DNA of 64,000 nucleotides from Limonium bicolor (taxonomy: Eukaryota > Streptophyta > Magnoliopsida > Caryophyllales > Plumbaginaceae): assembly GCA_023374045.1 (NCBI GenBank), contig CM041778.1, positions 288,277,533 to 288,341,532 on the forward strand, written 5' to 3'. The number at the start of each line of letters is the position of its first letter. The stretch's first letter is position 1. This document shows positions 22,744-34,446 of this stretch, in pieces. The notes beneath the pieces were generated by a model, which saw only the letters and a program-made list of their open reading frames with translations, was not told where the DNA came from and ran no database searches. Made by a program: the position numbers and the translations under genes.

Positions 22744-25700
22744 GTTGTGGACTCGGTACCGAAGGTATCCTGAGTATCGTCACCGAAGCACAAGCCGGCA
22801 AGAGCGGCACCATTCTAACGGGAACCTTCCCAGTGAACGGCATTGACGCCAATGTGTTATTCGACTCCGGCGCCTCTCACACCTTCGTATCACCATCCTT
22901 TGTGAAGAGGTTGAAGCTAGATGCGGATGAGCTACCGAATTTTGTGGTTACTCTCCCATCAAAGGAGCGAGTAAAGTGCACCAAATATTATCAATTAGCC
23001 ACCATCGAAATAAAAAATGAGACGTTTCCCATTTCCTTCATCGAATTTAATGGATTGGGATTCGACTTAATCATTGGAATGAGTTGGTTGGAGCGGCACA
23101 AGGGTAGAATCCTCTGCGCCGAGCATCGTTTGCTGCTCAAGAGTCCTTCTGGGGTTACAGTATCTTACCGCCAGAGACCGAGGGAGCCTTCGACCACACT
23201 CATATCTGCTATGGCTATGTACCGGGAGCTCCGAAAGGGCCACAAAGTATATCTGTGTTATGTACAAGACCTGGAGAGAGATCCAGAGTTCAGTGAAGAT
23301 GTACCGATTGTATCCGAATTCCCCGATGTATTCCCTAAGGAGCTACCCGGCATGCCACCACCGAGAGCAGTGGAATTTGAAATTGATCTTTTGCCAGGTA
23401 CCGGTCCCATTGCTAGGGCACCGTACCGTATGGCACCTGCTGAAATGACCGAATTGAAAGAACAGTTGCGCGATCTTCTCGACAAAGGGTTTATACGCCC
23501 GAGCGTATCACCCTGGGGAGCACCGGTTCTCTTCGTGAAAAAGAAGGACGGTAGTCTCCGACTTTGCATTGACTACCGCAAGTTGAATGCGGTCACAGTA
23601 AAAAATAAATACCCATTGCCACGCATCGACGACCTATTTGATCAGCTGAAAGGAGCATCAGTCTTCTCCAAGATTGACCTCCATTCTGGGTATCATCAAA
23701 TTGCAATTAAGGAACAAGACATTGAGAAAACGGCATTCCGTACCAGATATGGCCACTACGAATTCACGGTGATGCCATTCGGTTTGTCAAATGCACCAGC
23801 TAAATTCATGGACCTCATGAATCGACTATTCAGTGACCAGTTGGACACTTCAGTTGTGGTATTTATTGATGACATCCTTGTATATTCAAAATCAGTAGAG
23901 GAACATGAAACTCATTTGAGGAAAGTGCTTGAGACACTGCGCGAGAATCAGCTGTATGCGAAGTTCTCCAAATGCGAGTTCTGGCTAGATCAGGTATCAT
24001 TCCTCGGTCATGTCATCTCGAGCGCAGGCATCTCAGTTGACCCTTCTAAGATAGAAGCTGTACGATCATGGCCTAGACCTAAGACTGTTACCGACATTGG
24101 GAGCTTTCTTGGTCTAGCCGGTTACTACCGGAGATTCATTAAGGACTTCTCGAAAATCGCTAAGCCCATGACTACATTGATGAAGAAAGATGCACCGTTT
24201 GTATGGACAGACGAGTGCGAGTTATCATTTCAGAAACTAAAAGACTCATTGACCTCAGCGCCCATCCTTACTCTTCCAGAGGGCACATAGGGATTTGAGG
24301 TATACTGTGATGCATCAGGCAAAGAAATGGGATGCGTACTCATGCAGCATGGCAAGGTTGTTGCTTATGCCTCCCGCCAGCTGAAAAAGCATGAGGAGAA
24401 TTACCCGACACACGATTTAGAGTTAGGAGCCATTGTCTTCGCCATGAAGATATGGAGACACTATCTCTATGGGGTAAGCATCACCATCTACTCCGGCCAT
24501 AAGAGCTTACAGTATGTATTCACAAAGAAAGAATTGAACTTAAGACAGAGAAGATGGATGGAGTTTCTTTCAGATTACGACATCGACTTACAGTATAAGG
24601 AAGGGAAGGCAAACATCGTAGCCGACGCCCTGAGCCGTCGAGCACACTCACTCCATTCGCTACTCGCTTCTTCTAGCTTGGTTGACGAGGTGCGAGACGC
24701 TCAGTTGAGCGACCCTTACCTAACCGAAATCAGACAAAAGATTGAAGATGGTACATTTGAGAAGAAGAAGTATGACTTCAAGCTACATGACGATGGTTTG
24801 ATTCGGTTGAATGGCAGGCTATGCGTCCCCCGAAGCAATGCTGAGCTAAGGGATCGCATCCTGCGAGAGTCACACAGTTCCACATTGTCAGTCCATCCGG
24901 GAGCCTCCAAGATGTACAAAGACATGAAGAGGTACTTCTGGTGGTCTGGAATGAAATCAGATGTGACAGAATTTGTATTGAGATGCTTAACATGCCAGAA
25001 GGTAAAATTTGAACATCGTAAACCGGGCGGAATGGTACAATCGATGCCAGTTCCGGAATGGAAATTTCATGATATCTCCATGGATTTTGTTGTAGGACTC
25101 CCACCTGCTAGGGGAGGACTCAACATGATCTGGGTTGTAGTCGATCGCCTTACCAAGGTTGCCAGATTCATACCGATGAAGGACACCTGGAAGGTAGTGA
25201 AGCTAGCTGAGCTGTTCGACAAGGAGATTATCAGACATCACGGAGTCCCGAAAACAATAGTATCTGACCGCGACACCAGATTTCTTTCGAGATACTGGAG
25301 AGCTACACGGGAAGCGCTGGGTACAGAATTGAAGTTGAGTACCGCCTTCTATCCTCAGACCGACGGTCAGACAGAAAGGACCATCCAAACACTGGAGGAC
25401 ATGCTTCGGGCATGTGCCTTGGACTTTCAGGGGAATTGGTTAGACAAGCTTCATCTTATCGAATTTTCATACAATAATAGTTATCATGCCTCGATTAAGA
25501 TGTCGCCTTTCCAAGCTCTATACGGTACACCCTGCCGTACACCCTTGTGTTGGGATGAGTCAAGCGAAGCGGTCGTCATAGGACCGGAGTACCTAGAACA
25601 AGTCCAAGCGGAAGTGCAACAAATCCGAGCCAATATGAAGACAGCCCAAGATAGACAGAAATCCTATGCGGATGTGAGACGACGCGACCTTGAGTTCGCC

Positions 25701-26027
25701 GTGGGCGACCAAGTGTTCTTGCGCGTTTCACCTATGAAGGGCGTATTCCGTTTTGGTCAGAAGGGCAAGCTAAGCCCAAAATTTGTAGGACCGTACACTA
25801 TTACCGAAAGAGTTGGATCCGTAGCCTACAGGTTGGCACTACCTGAGGACTTGGGACGTGTCCATGATGTATTTCATGTGTTACAACAACTCAAGAAGTA
25901 TATTGCTGATCCTTCTCATGTCTTAGAGCCCGAGAGATTATCCATTGAGCCGACAATGAGATATGTTGAAACAGCTGATCCTTCTCATGTCTTAGACCCG
26001 AGAGATTATCCATTGAGCCGACAATGA
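22744..26027 (+). pseudogene. pol: pol, E2 copy, one internal stop, chromodomain lost
   Basis: One open frame apart from TAG at 24288-24290. Order: aspartic protease ([10 protein letters not shown]), RT ([28 protein letters not shown], catalytic FIDDILVYS), RNaseH ([15 protein letters not shown]), integrase zinc-binding region ([13 protein letters not shown]) and catalytic core ([22 protein letters not shown]). A direct duplication at about 25905-26040 shifts the frame, so the protein ends at 26027 before the chromodomain, which survives only as out-of-frame remnants to about 26190. Chromodomain and order place it among chromoviruses, closest to Tekay/Del. The frame continues upstream to 22653, but the predicted entry is the AG acceptor at 22742-22743. 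Confidence 0.93.
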
Positions 26028-26040
26028 GATATGTTGAAAC
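25905..26040 (+). repeat. Tandem duplication of about 67 bp disrupting the E2 chromodomain
   Basis: The segment starting GCTGATCCTTCTCATG at 25905 is repeated from 25974 with a one-base loss (TTAGACCCG for TTAGAGCCCG). E1 has a single copy at about 15504-15570. The duplication is private to E2 and therefore younger than the E1/E2 tandem, unless it is an assembly error. Confidence 0.85.
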
Positions 26041-26191
26041 CCCAGTGAGAATCCTTGATAGGAAGACCAGACATTCGCCATAAGTCTATACGGATGGTGA
26101 AGGTCCTATGGTCAAACCATGATGTCGAAGAAGCGACATGGGAGTTGGGAGATGCCATGAAGGCTAAGTACCCACAGTTGTTCATAGACTA

Positions 26192-26597
26192 GAGAGTCTA
26201 GCATCTAGTAATACGGGTACGGGTCGTACCCCTTTTAAGGGGGGTAGAGCCCTTTTGCTTTTGCATTGCTTCGGGGTAAGCATTGCATAGTGTGTAGGTA
26301 TTGTAATAGGTTTTGTATGGCACATGTAGTGCGAGCGTATGTGTATGTATGTGTAATGTATGTGTATGGATGTGTATGTGTAACATGTAATGTATTGTGT
26401 AATGTGAATGTGATGGTATGTATGGAAATGATGAATTGCGTATGTGAATTCGTATTGTGCATGAATTGTGTATGTTTGCAATGTGGAATGAAGTAAACAC
26501 CTCATAGGTGTAGTAAGACACATTAGAACAATTGGTTGCCTAATGAGTAGATTTACTAAACTATTAACCTTGAGCAACTTTGAGGGCAAAGTTTCTT
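26192..26597 (+). other. 3' untranslated region of E2, TG-rich
   Basis: Counterpart of 15725-16130, with the same inverted pair and GTATGTGTATG-rich stretch; no gene. Confidence 0.55.
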
Positions 26598-26609
26598 AAG
26601 GGGGGTAGA
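26598..26609 (+). other. Polypurine tract, E2
   Basis: AAGGGGGGTAGA immediately before LTR3. Confidence 0.85.
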
Positions 26610-26610
26610 T

Positions 26611-29600
26611 TGAAATACCCCGTAATTAAAAATAGTGATTAATTAGGCTAATAAGTAATTTAGAAGCTTAATTAAGTATAAATAATCATGAGGGAACAAA
26701 TCCCGAAGAAAACAGATCCTTAAAACGGATTAAAATCATTAACGAACCTTAAAGCGCGTTTTTCGAGGTAACCAGGAAAACGTGACTTTAAGCGGGTCAA
26801 ATACACTCGTAACAATTTTGGCCAACTAAATAATCATTAATAAATATTAGTGAAGCTTTAGAGCCAATAAAATCAATAAAACGAGGAATTTGTAAAAACT
26901 GTCAAAAACGGGAAGTTGTGGGGTAGAAACATAAATAACCAAAACTTATGTGTCCAATAATGTAAAAAGAATTTTAAAAACCCATAAGGGCTGTGTGTTG
27001 TCCGATTGGGAGCCCCCTCACACTCCCTCACACTCTCTTCTTATTAGCAAAAGACAAAAACAATAAAGTAAAACTCACCTTACTTTATTCACTCTCACAT
27101 TCTCTCTCTCCAATCCCTATTCTCTCTTCTCTCACGTGAACCCATCCCCCTCACTCTCTCTTATCTTTCTTCTTCTTCCCCCATGCGATTTCTATGGAGG
27201 TTTGAAGACCCACTCACAAACTCCATCTTCCTTCCTCTTGAAACTCCCTTGAATCTCTTCCAAAAATTATAAAAAGTATACCATTGGAATCCTCTCATCA
27301 AGAGCTACATTTCCATCCTTCCAAAATTCGAAAACAACAACTTTCATCTCCATGGGTATGGAGCATTTGGAGCTTCAAGACCACCACTAGAACCTCCTTC
27401 TTCTCCTTGTTCTATTGAGGTAAAAATTTTCTTGAAACTCCATCTTTTTCTAGCCTTTGTGGGCAAAACGAATTTGGACTAAACCCTTGTTTGGTCCCTT
27501 GTATTCTAGCCGATTTTGGGCACTCTTGAAGGAGTTGGAATCTTGTTCTTGAACCACTCCAAGCTTTGCTTGCACTCTTGGAAGGTAATGCATTTTCTAA
27601 ACCCTAAAACCCTTATTAAGAGCTTAAATAATGTTAGGGTTAGTTTTTAGTATTGAAGTGTGTATATATATGTGGGCTGTAGTGTTAGAATTTTGGTTGC
27701 TAAACCGGTGGAAAGAGGAAGAGGAAGAGGAAGGAAAAAGAGAAGGAAGAAGCAAGAAGAGAAAAACAACTAGAAGAAGAACAAGGTAAAATGATGCTCT
27801 CTTGTGTAGTTTAGTAATGCATTATCTAACAGATTTTTAGAAGTAAAAATATGTATTGTAAATGGTAGTGTAGTAGTAGTGTAATGTGTAGGAGAATATA
27901 AGTATTTTGAACCATTAAAAGACATTTAAAACTTGTTGAAACATGGATGGGAATTAATGTTTGAGTGCAGGAATTTAATGTTGCTAGTGGGGTGCTTTGT
28001 GTATGAGAGATGGGAATATTGATATTGATTATAAACAGGTAGTGTGGATCATTTATGTGAGTAAAACAATGTGGTGAGAGTGTAAAATTATAGGGGAGAC
28101 TATGGCAAAATTTACTTAGAAACTAGTGGACTTAAGAGATTAGAAACTAAGTGAATGGCATAGGTTGTAACAGATTTTAATGGAGAAAGATAGAGGGTGT
28201 ATTAGGAGAGATAGTTAATGTAGTTGTAAGGCATTAGAGGTGCTAGAAATGACATTAGAAGAGGGAGCCATTGATGGAGAGTGATAGAGCAAAAATCTGT
28301 AGCAAAATACATTAAGGGGGAAAACAATGTGAGTGTTGAATTTGAACTTAGGAAATTGTGTATAAGTTAGTATAGAATGGTGTAAAAAGAATTAGGAATG
28401 AATTAGCATGATTTAGAGTGTTTAAATTGTACTAAAACATGTTAGGATGTATGTAGGAAGATTGGGGAAACAATGGGTGGAATTGGGAAAAGAAAATAAG
28501 GGCTGTAGCAAAGTTCTGCTACTGTCCGACCCAGAGTCTGGATCGGACGGTGGGTCGGACGGGGCTTAAGAAACGATAATCAACCTTTCTGGAATGGTCC
28601 GACCCAGGACCGTGGATCGGACGTGGGTCGGACAGGCAAAAAAAAATAGTGGTCGAAGTTTCTGACTTCGTCCGACCCAAAGTCTGGGTCGGACAGTGGG
28701 TCGGACGGAGCTTGGACACGGGACCGAAACCTTCTAGAACGGTCTAACCCAGAGGGTATGGGTCGAACGGAAATAGTGCTGGGTCGGACGGGGAGAATTT
28801 CAAAGGACGTAAACCTACTGGAATGGTCCGACCCAGGGCTTGGGTCGGACGCTGGGTCGGACGACCCATTACTTACAAAAAAAAAAACTGTAAGCTTATA
28901 ACTAGTATATATATATGTATACCCACCTATACATATGCATGTATATATGTAAGTAAACCATGGATGAGTAACGAAAGGTAAGTAAATGAAATACAAGTGT
29001 AAGGAATGTAAAGACTTAGTAAGTATGAGTTAGGAAACGTAAGAGTAATCAAATTAAGTTAATGATAGTTAGATTAATCATTCGATTGTATGTATATCAT
29101 AGGATTTGATTTGTGACACCGCAGGACATTCGGAAACACTTACAACGGTGAACGGTATGAATTCCTCATGCCCCGTATGCTATCTTGGTTACTCTGATTT
29201 GTGTGTTGTGTGCTAATTGATCACCAAATAAGATAAATGCACGAATCGGAGTTACTATGCATACTTGTGAATATGTAGTGCTGTATGTTGCGAATATTTT
29301 CTTAAATCTCAGTTTGTATAATTCATGAAATGTATGGATGAATATGAATGCATGTATGTATGTTGTATTGTACTGTGACCGATTGTGATTGTGCTTGGAC
29401 TTCTAACTTATTCCTAACAAGCTAACCAATCTAACTTAAATTGGTAATTAAATTGGAATGTGTAGAAGTCCGATATAGTTTCGGCCACGCGTGAGGATGA
29501 GGAGACACAAGAGGTTGGATCCGATTCCTGACTCTTAAACTGGTCCGCGGCCCAAATCCCTTAAGTGGGTAGCATCCCGGATTGGTGAATCAAGTAAATC

Positions 29601-30488
29601 CCGGAGGTGGGACGGAGTAGTCCCCAGGGCCGGAGGTCATACCGACTTAACTTGAGTATAAGTAAGTAAGAATGAGTAAGTAAAGTAATTGAAAGTAAGT
29701 AAGTGCAAGTAAGAGAAAGTGAGTGAAATGAGTAAAAGAGTAAACAGCATTCCGATTAACCCGGATGCGTAACTTCGCTAACACCGTGGAGGTAAGTATT
29801 GTATGCACTATTGTATTGATGCCTTGAATTGTGTAATGAATTGTAAATGCATGTATGTTGTATGTAAAACATGTATGTATGAAATTAATGAATCGCATGT
29901 TTAGTGGACGTCAAATAGTCGGCGTGCCCTAGCTAGCACGCGGTATATGCGGAGTTCATGCGCAGCTTTTGCTGAGCTCCTAGGGGCACCGTTTTTACTA
30001 CGCGCAGGTACAAGAGAAGGATGAAGGCCGTGAAGAGACGTAGCTAGTCCTTTTGATTCTTTTGGGTTGTAAGCAATGAATTATGATTGGTGTACTAAGT
30101 AGTACACGGCTGTAAGTTTTTGTTAGCCGGTGTACCATGGGGTACAACGTTTTGGATAGTGGAAGTATTGGACTGGGGTATAGATGAGTGGCTTGTAGAA
30201 AACTCATTCTTTTGGGAAGTTTGAATTGGGATGTAATTGAATACACTTAAATACTCGGTGATCCATTGATGTAAGTATTTGGCATGTGGTATTTGGTAAG
30301 TAATATAGTAGCTCGGTATATTATGTTCATCAGACCGTTACTGTAAGTAAGGTAAGCCTAGCTAGCCGTATGGGCGGTTAGCGGCGTTGTATCACCCGCC
30401 GTAGTAATGGTAGTATTTCCGCTGCGAACTGATAGGATTAACGGGACGATTAGACGGTAAGTGTAGGATTAACGGTAGGGGTGTTACA
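26611..30488 (+). repeat. LTR3 of gypsy array (3,878 bp)
   Basis: Starts TGAAATACCCC and ends GTGTTACA, followed by the target duplication TGTGA at 30489-30493. Distinguished from LTR1 and LTR2 near its end by GGGGTACAACG, CATTGATGTAAG, TCCGCTGCGAAC and GGTAAGTGTAGG. Confidence 0.92.
28522..28863. repeat. Forward-reverse-reverse GTCCGACCCA array in LTR3
   Basis: Same five-module block as in LTR1 and LTR2, with the GTCTAACCCA variant in module four. Confidence 0.78.
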
Positions 30489-30493
30489 TGTGA
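30489..30493. repeat. Target duplication TGTGA, right copy
   Basis: Exact repeat of 5743-5747, marking the right edge of the gypsy array. Confidence 0.9.
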
Positions 30494-30543
30494 GGAGGTT
30501 AAGAAGCCTCTTAAAAAAAACGACCATTCAAAAAAACGTTTTT

Positions 30544-30745
30544 TTCCCTTCGTCCTGAATTGACTGTCCTGTTTACTATTTGAACATGTCGTTTGACTTC
30601 AATTTTTAACATATAAGATAAATTAATTTTGAAAATTTAAGTTTTGCATATGATTCCTTACATGATAAACTATATGTTATAAAATTTAGTTTTATAAAAT
30701 TATTTTATCTTATATGCTTAATATTAAAGTGGAAAGGAGGGAGTA
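30544..30745. mobile_element. Stowaway-like MITE, degenerate
   Basis: Left end TTCCCTTCGTCCTGAATTGACTG and right end GGAAAGGAGGGAGTA are inverted variants of the CTCCCTCCGTCC terminus of Stowaway (Tc1/mariner) MITEs. The length of about 200 bp and AT-rich interior fit. The ends have diverged and the TA duplication is not clear. Confidence 0.5.
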
Positions 30746-30860
30746 TTAGTGAACATAATTCTACGGAAGGTTAATAATGACTCGCACTACTGTTTGCGTA
30801 CAATTCATGTACATCTCCTAACTTTCAAAATCCTGATACCGGCCTTCCTTTTAATTATAA

Positions 30861-31275
30861 GGGAAAATTCACGATATACCCCTATTTTTTTTTGTAATTC
30901 ACAATATACCCCTGTTGGTTTTCATAATTCAACTTTAAACATGCTTAAATGTTCTCCAAAATTGATGAAACTTTATGTGGACGATGCTAAAGTGTGATAT
31001 TTTGGTCAAATATCAAATTTGAAGTTTTTTAAGCTCACATGTGACCTGTGGGACCCAATCAAAATTGTGACATGTTCATTGGGTCCCACATGTCACATAT
31101 GAGCTTAAAAAACTCAAATTTGATATTGGACCAAAATATAACATTTTAGCATCATCCATGTAAAGTTTCATCAATTTTGGACAACATTTAAGCATGTTTA
31201 AAGTTGAATTACGAAAACCAACAGGGGTATATTGTGAATTACGATAGAAAACATGGGTATATCGTAAATTATCCC
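30861..31275. mobile_element. Foldback MITE, complete (Mutator-like, 9-bp duplication)
   Basis: Two inverted arms of about 190 bp surround a short centre; arms begin GGGAAAATTCACGATATACC and end TATATCGTAAATTATCCC. Flanked by perfect 9-bp duplications TAATTATAA at 30852-30860 and 31276-31284. Its right arm matches the partial copy at 1-178. No open frame of its own; the small frames on both strands are arms read through. Confidence 0.88.
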
Positions 31276-31284
31276 TAATTATAA

Positions 31285-32085
31285 TTATGAAGATTCCCTT
31301 TTGCCTCTTTTTCCCAACCCTACACATCAACACTAGTATATTTTAAATTTATGGATGAGGATTCATTTTCATTTTTTTAAAAGCAGAACAAGAAAAGAAT
31401 AGTGGCCAAGAACTCTAGTCATGGAAGTGACTTCATGAGGTGATGTATTTGGTAATGTGTCTTAGCGCTCTATTGATTTGATTTTGTCCGTTCACGAATA
31501 TGTAATTAAACTATTCCAGCCAAAACGACAAATCTGTGTAGGAAATAGGGCATGTCACCTATTGATGAGAGCCTAGACTCGCTTACAAGAGGGACGTTTC
31601 TTTCTAGAGAAAGGCTATCTAGTAGTTCTGAGTTTTCGAGTGAGTAGATGGGGCCTTTACAAATGTGATTTTTCACGTACGAGTGCGTAAATAATTGACC
31701 TTGACGTACAGTGGCTATCGATCGTGGGGAGCAACAAAAGGAAAGGAGAAGGTAAACACTTTACATCTATTGCGAGGGTGATTTTTTTGATAAAAGGTGG
31801 GCGGTTTTTTGGTATTGAGTAAAACTTAAGTTAATTTGAATGAGGGGGAACTAAAAAAATATGGTGAGTTATATGGTACAATAGTATGTTGATATATATA
31901 TATATATATATATATATTATGCATAAATTTATTGAGTGTTTATGCATTTCTATTCAGCTCATTGATAATATGATTTACATAGTTTTAAGCTGGGTAAGTA
32001 CTAGGTACTACTATTGTTTAATTTTTTATCTCAAAATAATATTGCAGTTATTTTTAATAGTCGGATTCTCCTCGTCTATATCAGT
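31285..32085. other. Unannotated stretch with a TA microsatellite
   Basis: Mostly non-repetitive sequence with no recognisable gene. A (TA)n run lies at about 31893-31917. Confidence 0.5.
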
Positions 32086-32335
32086 TCTGAACCAACTGTT
32101 CACCAGCACGCTACAATGCGCTCTTGTCGCGGGAGCAACTGAAGCAATTCACCAACAACCAATGGGTTTGGGATTGGGACCCATGCCCAGCTCTCAGAGC
32201 CCATCTTTTCACGAAGTTACGTACGGATCCATTTTACTAACTTCCATTGCCCAATTGTTCCATCCTGAAAAGGCTGTTCACCTTGGAGACTTGATACAGA
32301 CACCCATTTTCAAAATTATGTACCATAATTGGTAG
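32086..32335 (+). other. Unassigned open stretch, possible exon remnant
   Basis: Less AT-rich than its surroundings and open for about 80 codons in the frame reading LNQLFTSTLQCALVAG. It directly follows a TTATTTTTAATAG that could be an intron acceptor. I do not recognise the product, and alternative frames are also partly open, so coding status is uncertain. Confidence 0.25.
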
Positions 32336-32362
32336 GTGCGGTCGTAGGAAGGGGGCAGTTGG

Positions 32363-34097
32363 GGCTCTGTTCGGTGTTGGTATGTTTGTGGTATGAATGT
32401 GGTAATTTTAAGTTTGGCATTTTTGACAAAAAATGTCAAACCACCACCTACGAACAACAATTTTCAAAACAGCCACAAATATACCAGCACAAAATAACCA
32501 CAAAACAACCAACAATTTATGCTGCAAAGAGAATGAATACCATAATCAGAGGCAGAGCCAGAAAACTGTAATTAAGGGGGCGAGAATATTTTAATAATAT
32601 TTATAAATTAATTTAAATTTTCAATATTTATAATTATATTTTAAAAATGATATTATATATTAAATTTGACACAAAATTAAATTAAATTTGAAATATATAG
32701 ATTAATATATAAAAAGTTTATTTTCCCTTTTTTATTTTTTAGTTTTCTTATAAAGATTGGGATAATAAATTATAAATTAATGAAAATAATATAGAACAAT
32801 ACTTTTAAACTAGTAGTGTTTTTCTAAAAACTTATACTAAAAATTATTTTGAGTAACTCTAATATTTTTTAAATTATTAGAATCTGTAATAAAAAACAAA
32901 AAAATGTATTATGGGTAGAAGGGGTACATGATTACTATGAATGACATAATAATCAGTTTTACTTTTGACTATATTGCTAAAATAAAGTATAGAATCTGAA
33001 TATTTAATTATATCTATATATTAATATAGTAATATATAGATATAATTAACACTATTACTATCTATCAAATTTAATAAAATATTCTACAAGGAAAAGAGCA
33101 AACTAATAAAAATTATGATGTAAACTTTCAATCATATCAAAATTATTAGAGTACAAAATATTTGTAGTATATTTCAGAAATATCAATTATAAGTAATCAA
33201 CTTGTTAAGTAATGATTAATTACAAAACTATTTGTACAAACTATTATGGTTTGTCAGTGTATCAAAGTTATTATATATTTTATATCGTACTTAATAATTA
33301 AACAATAATTTTATATGCTAATATACTTTATTTTTCATTTCTTGCATATCCAGTATTAAATTTAAATTTATGTTTTTGAATTTCATTAAGTAATATTTAA
33401 TTGAATAGAATATATTGTTTTAACTACAAAAATATGTAACAATTAAACAATATATAATAATAAAATAGTAAGTGATAGCTGTATATATATATTATATATA
33501 TATATATATTTGCTTACAGCCAATAATTTTATTATTAGAAATAATTGCCTTTTCATTTCAATGATATTATTTATTCCTCTAAAAATTAAAATAATCTTAA
33601 CTATTAATAAATTTGAAATTTTATATTAACTACTAATATTAATCCATAAAATTTTATTTAATATATATAACATCTAATATATTTGCTCTAAATAACATGG
33701 TTTATTTCTTTATTTTTCAAATATGTAAAATATTTATTAATAAATTAATATGTATACATATTATAAATAAAATATTAATAAAGAATAACAATAATTAAAG
33801 GCTATAAATGAATATCTACATATATTTTAACTTTACTAACAAAAAAAGAAAAGAAAATTGTTTTTAATTATCTAAAATTTTTCTACTTGTCACGGTAAAA
33901 CGCACTACATAAAACTTACATAACTAACTTATTCAAAATAACCAGACGAAACCGTCGCCTGCCGAACACTAGTTTTCAAAACAGCCACAAAACAACCAGC
34001 ACAAAACAACCAGCAAAACACCACAAAACAGCCAGCCAAAACAACCAGACCAAAACAGCTACAAAATAATTGCAAAAAAACCATGCCGAATGGTGCC
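32363..34097. mobile_element. DNA transposon B, inverted relative of A
   Basis: Left end GGCTCTGTTCGGTG and right end CCATGCCGAATGGTGCC. Read on the reverse strand it follows copy A from end to end, including the TGTTTTG-rich sub-terminal region (33950-34080) and the block at 32570-33000. It lacks the MITE nested in A and carries extra very AT-rich interior sequence (about 33000-33900). No transposase and no clear target duplication. Confidence 0.7.
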
Positions 34098-34296
34098 TTA
34101 AAATTAGCTAATATGTTGTGTTCTAAATTTTTATGTAATATTTTTTCAAAAAATGATAATGTTAATCTTTTGCCCCTCCCCTGTAACATAATTCCTTAGT
34201 CCATTACTGACAATTTGTCTTTGTTGATGTTTTTTTTTTACCTTTTTGTCAATATGTTATGCCGATTTTCTGGCCCCTCCCCCTCTATATGCGGTT
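34098..34296. other. Short spacer, nothing recognised
   Basis: Host sequence between transposon B and the LINE target site; no gene or element ends seen. Confidence 0.5.
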
Positions 34297-34446
34297 GAAC
34301 CCTAACCTTATAAGGAAGCACCAATCCCCTTTGCCCGTTATCCTGGAGAATGCGCCCCACGCGCGTCTCCTTCCCCCCAATCCCGTCTCGTTCTGCATCC
34401 CTCTTCCCGTCCTGCTCAGCCCTCCGTTTCTCTGTTCCTGGGGGCC

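Larger units (their letters stand above)
5748..30488 (+). mobile_element. Three-LTR tandem of an AlkB-bearing Tekay/Del-like gypsy element
   Basis: Order: LTR1 (5748-9610), interior E1, LTR2 (16144-19991), interior E2, LTR3 (26611-30488). LTRs begin TGAAATACC and end GTTACA. Each interior has a tRNA-Met-type primer site, spliced gag, an AlkB exon, pol with the order protease, RT, RNaseH, integrase, chromodomain, and a purine tract. Only the outermost flanks share a duplication (TGTGA). The two interiors are almost free of substitutions relative to each other, whereas LTR1 and LTR3 differ at many sites, so the tandem duplication is younger than the insertion. The chimeric LTR2 shows it arose by unequal LTR recombination. 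Confidence 0.93.

Noticed and set aside
24288..24290. Programmed readthrough at the pol TAG
   Set aside because: The E3 sequence is open at the equivalent place and the readthrough position would fall between RT and RNaseH, so ordinary mutation is more likely.
5748..30488. Two independent insertions of the same gypsy element
   Set aside because: There is no target duplication around the inner LTR, and TGTGA is found only outside LTR1 and LTR3.
31886..32335. 149-codon gene starting in the TA microsatellite
   Set aside because: The first third is translated microsatellite and AT-rich sequence; only the part after about 32086 could be an exon remnant.
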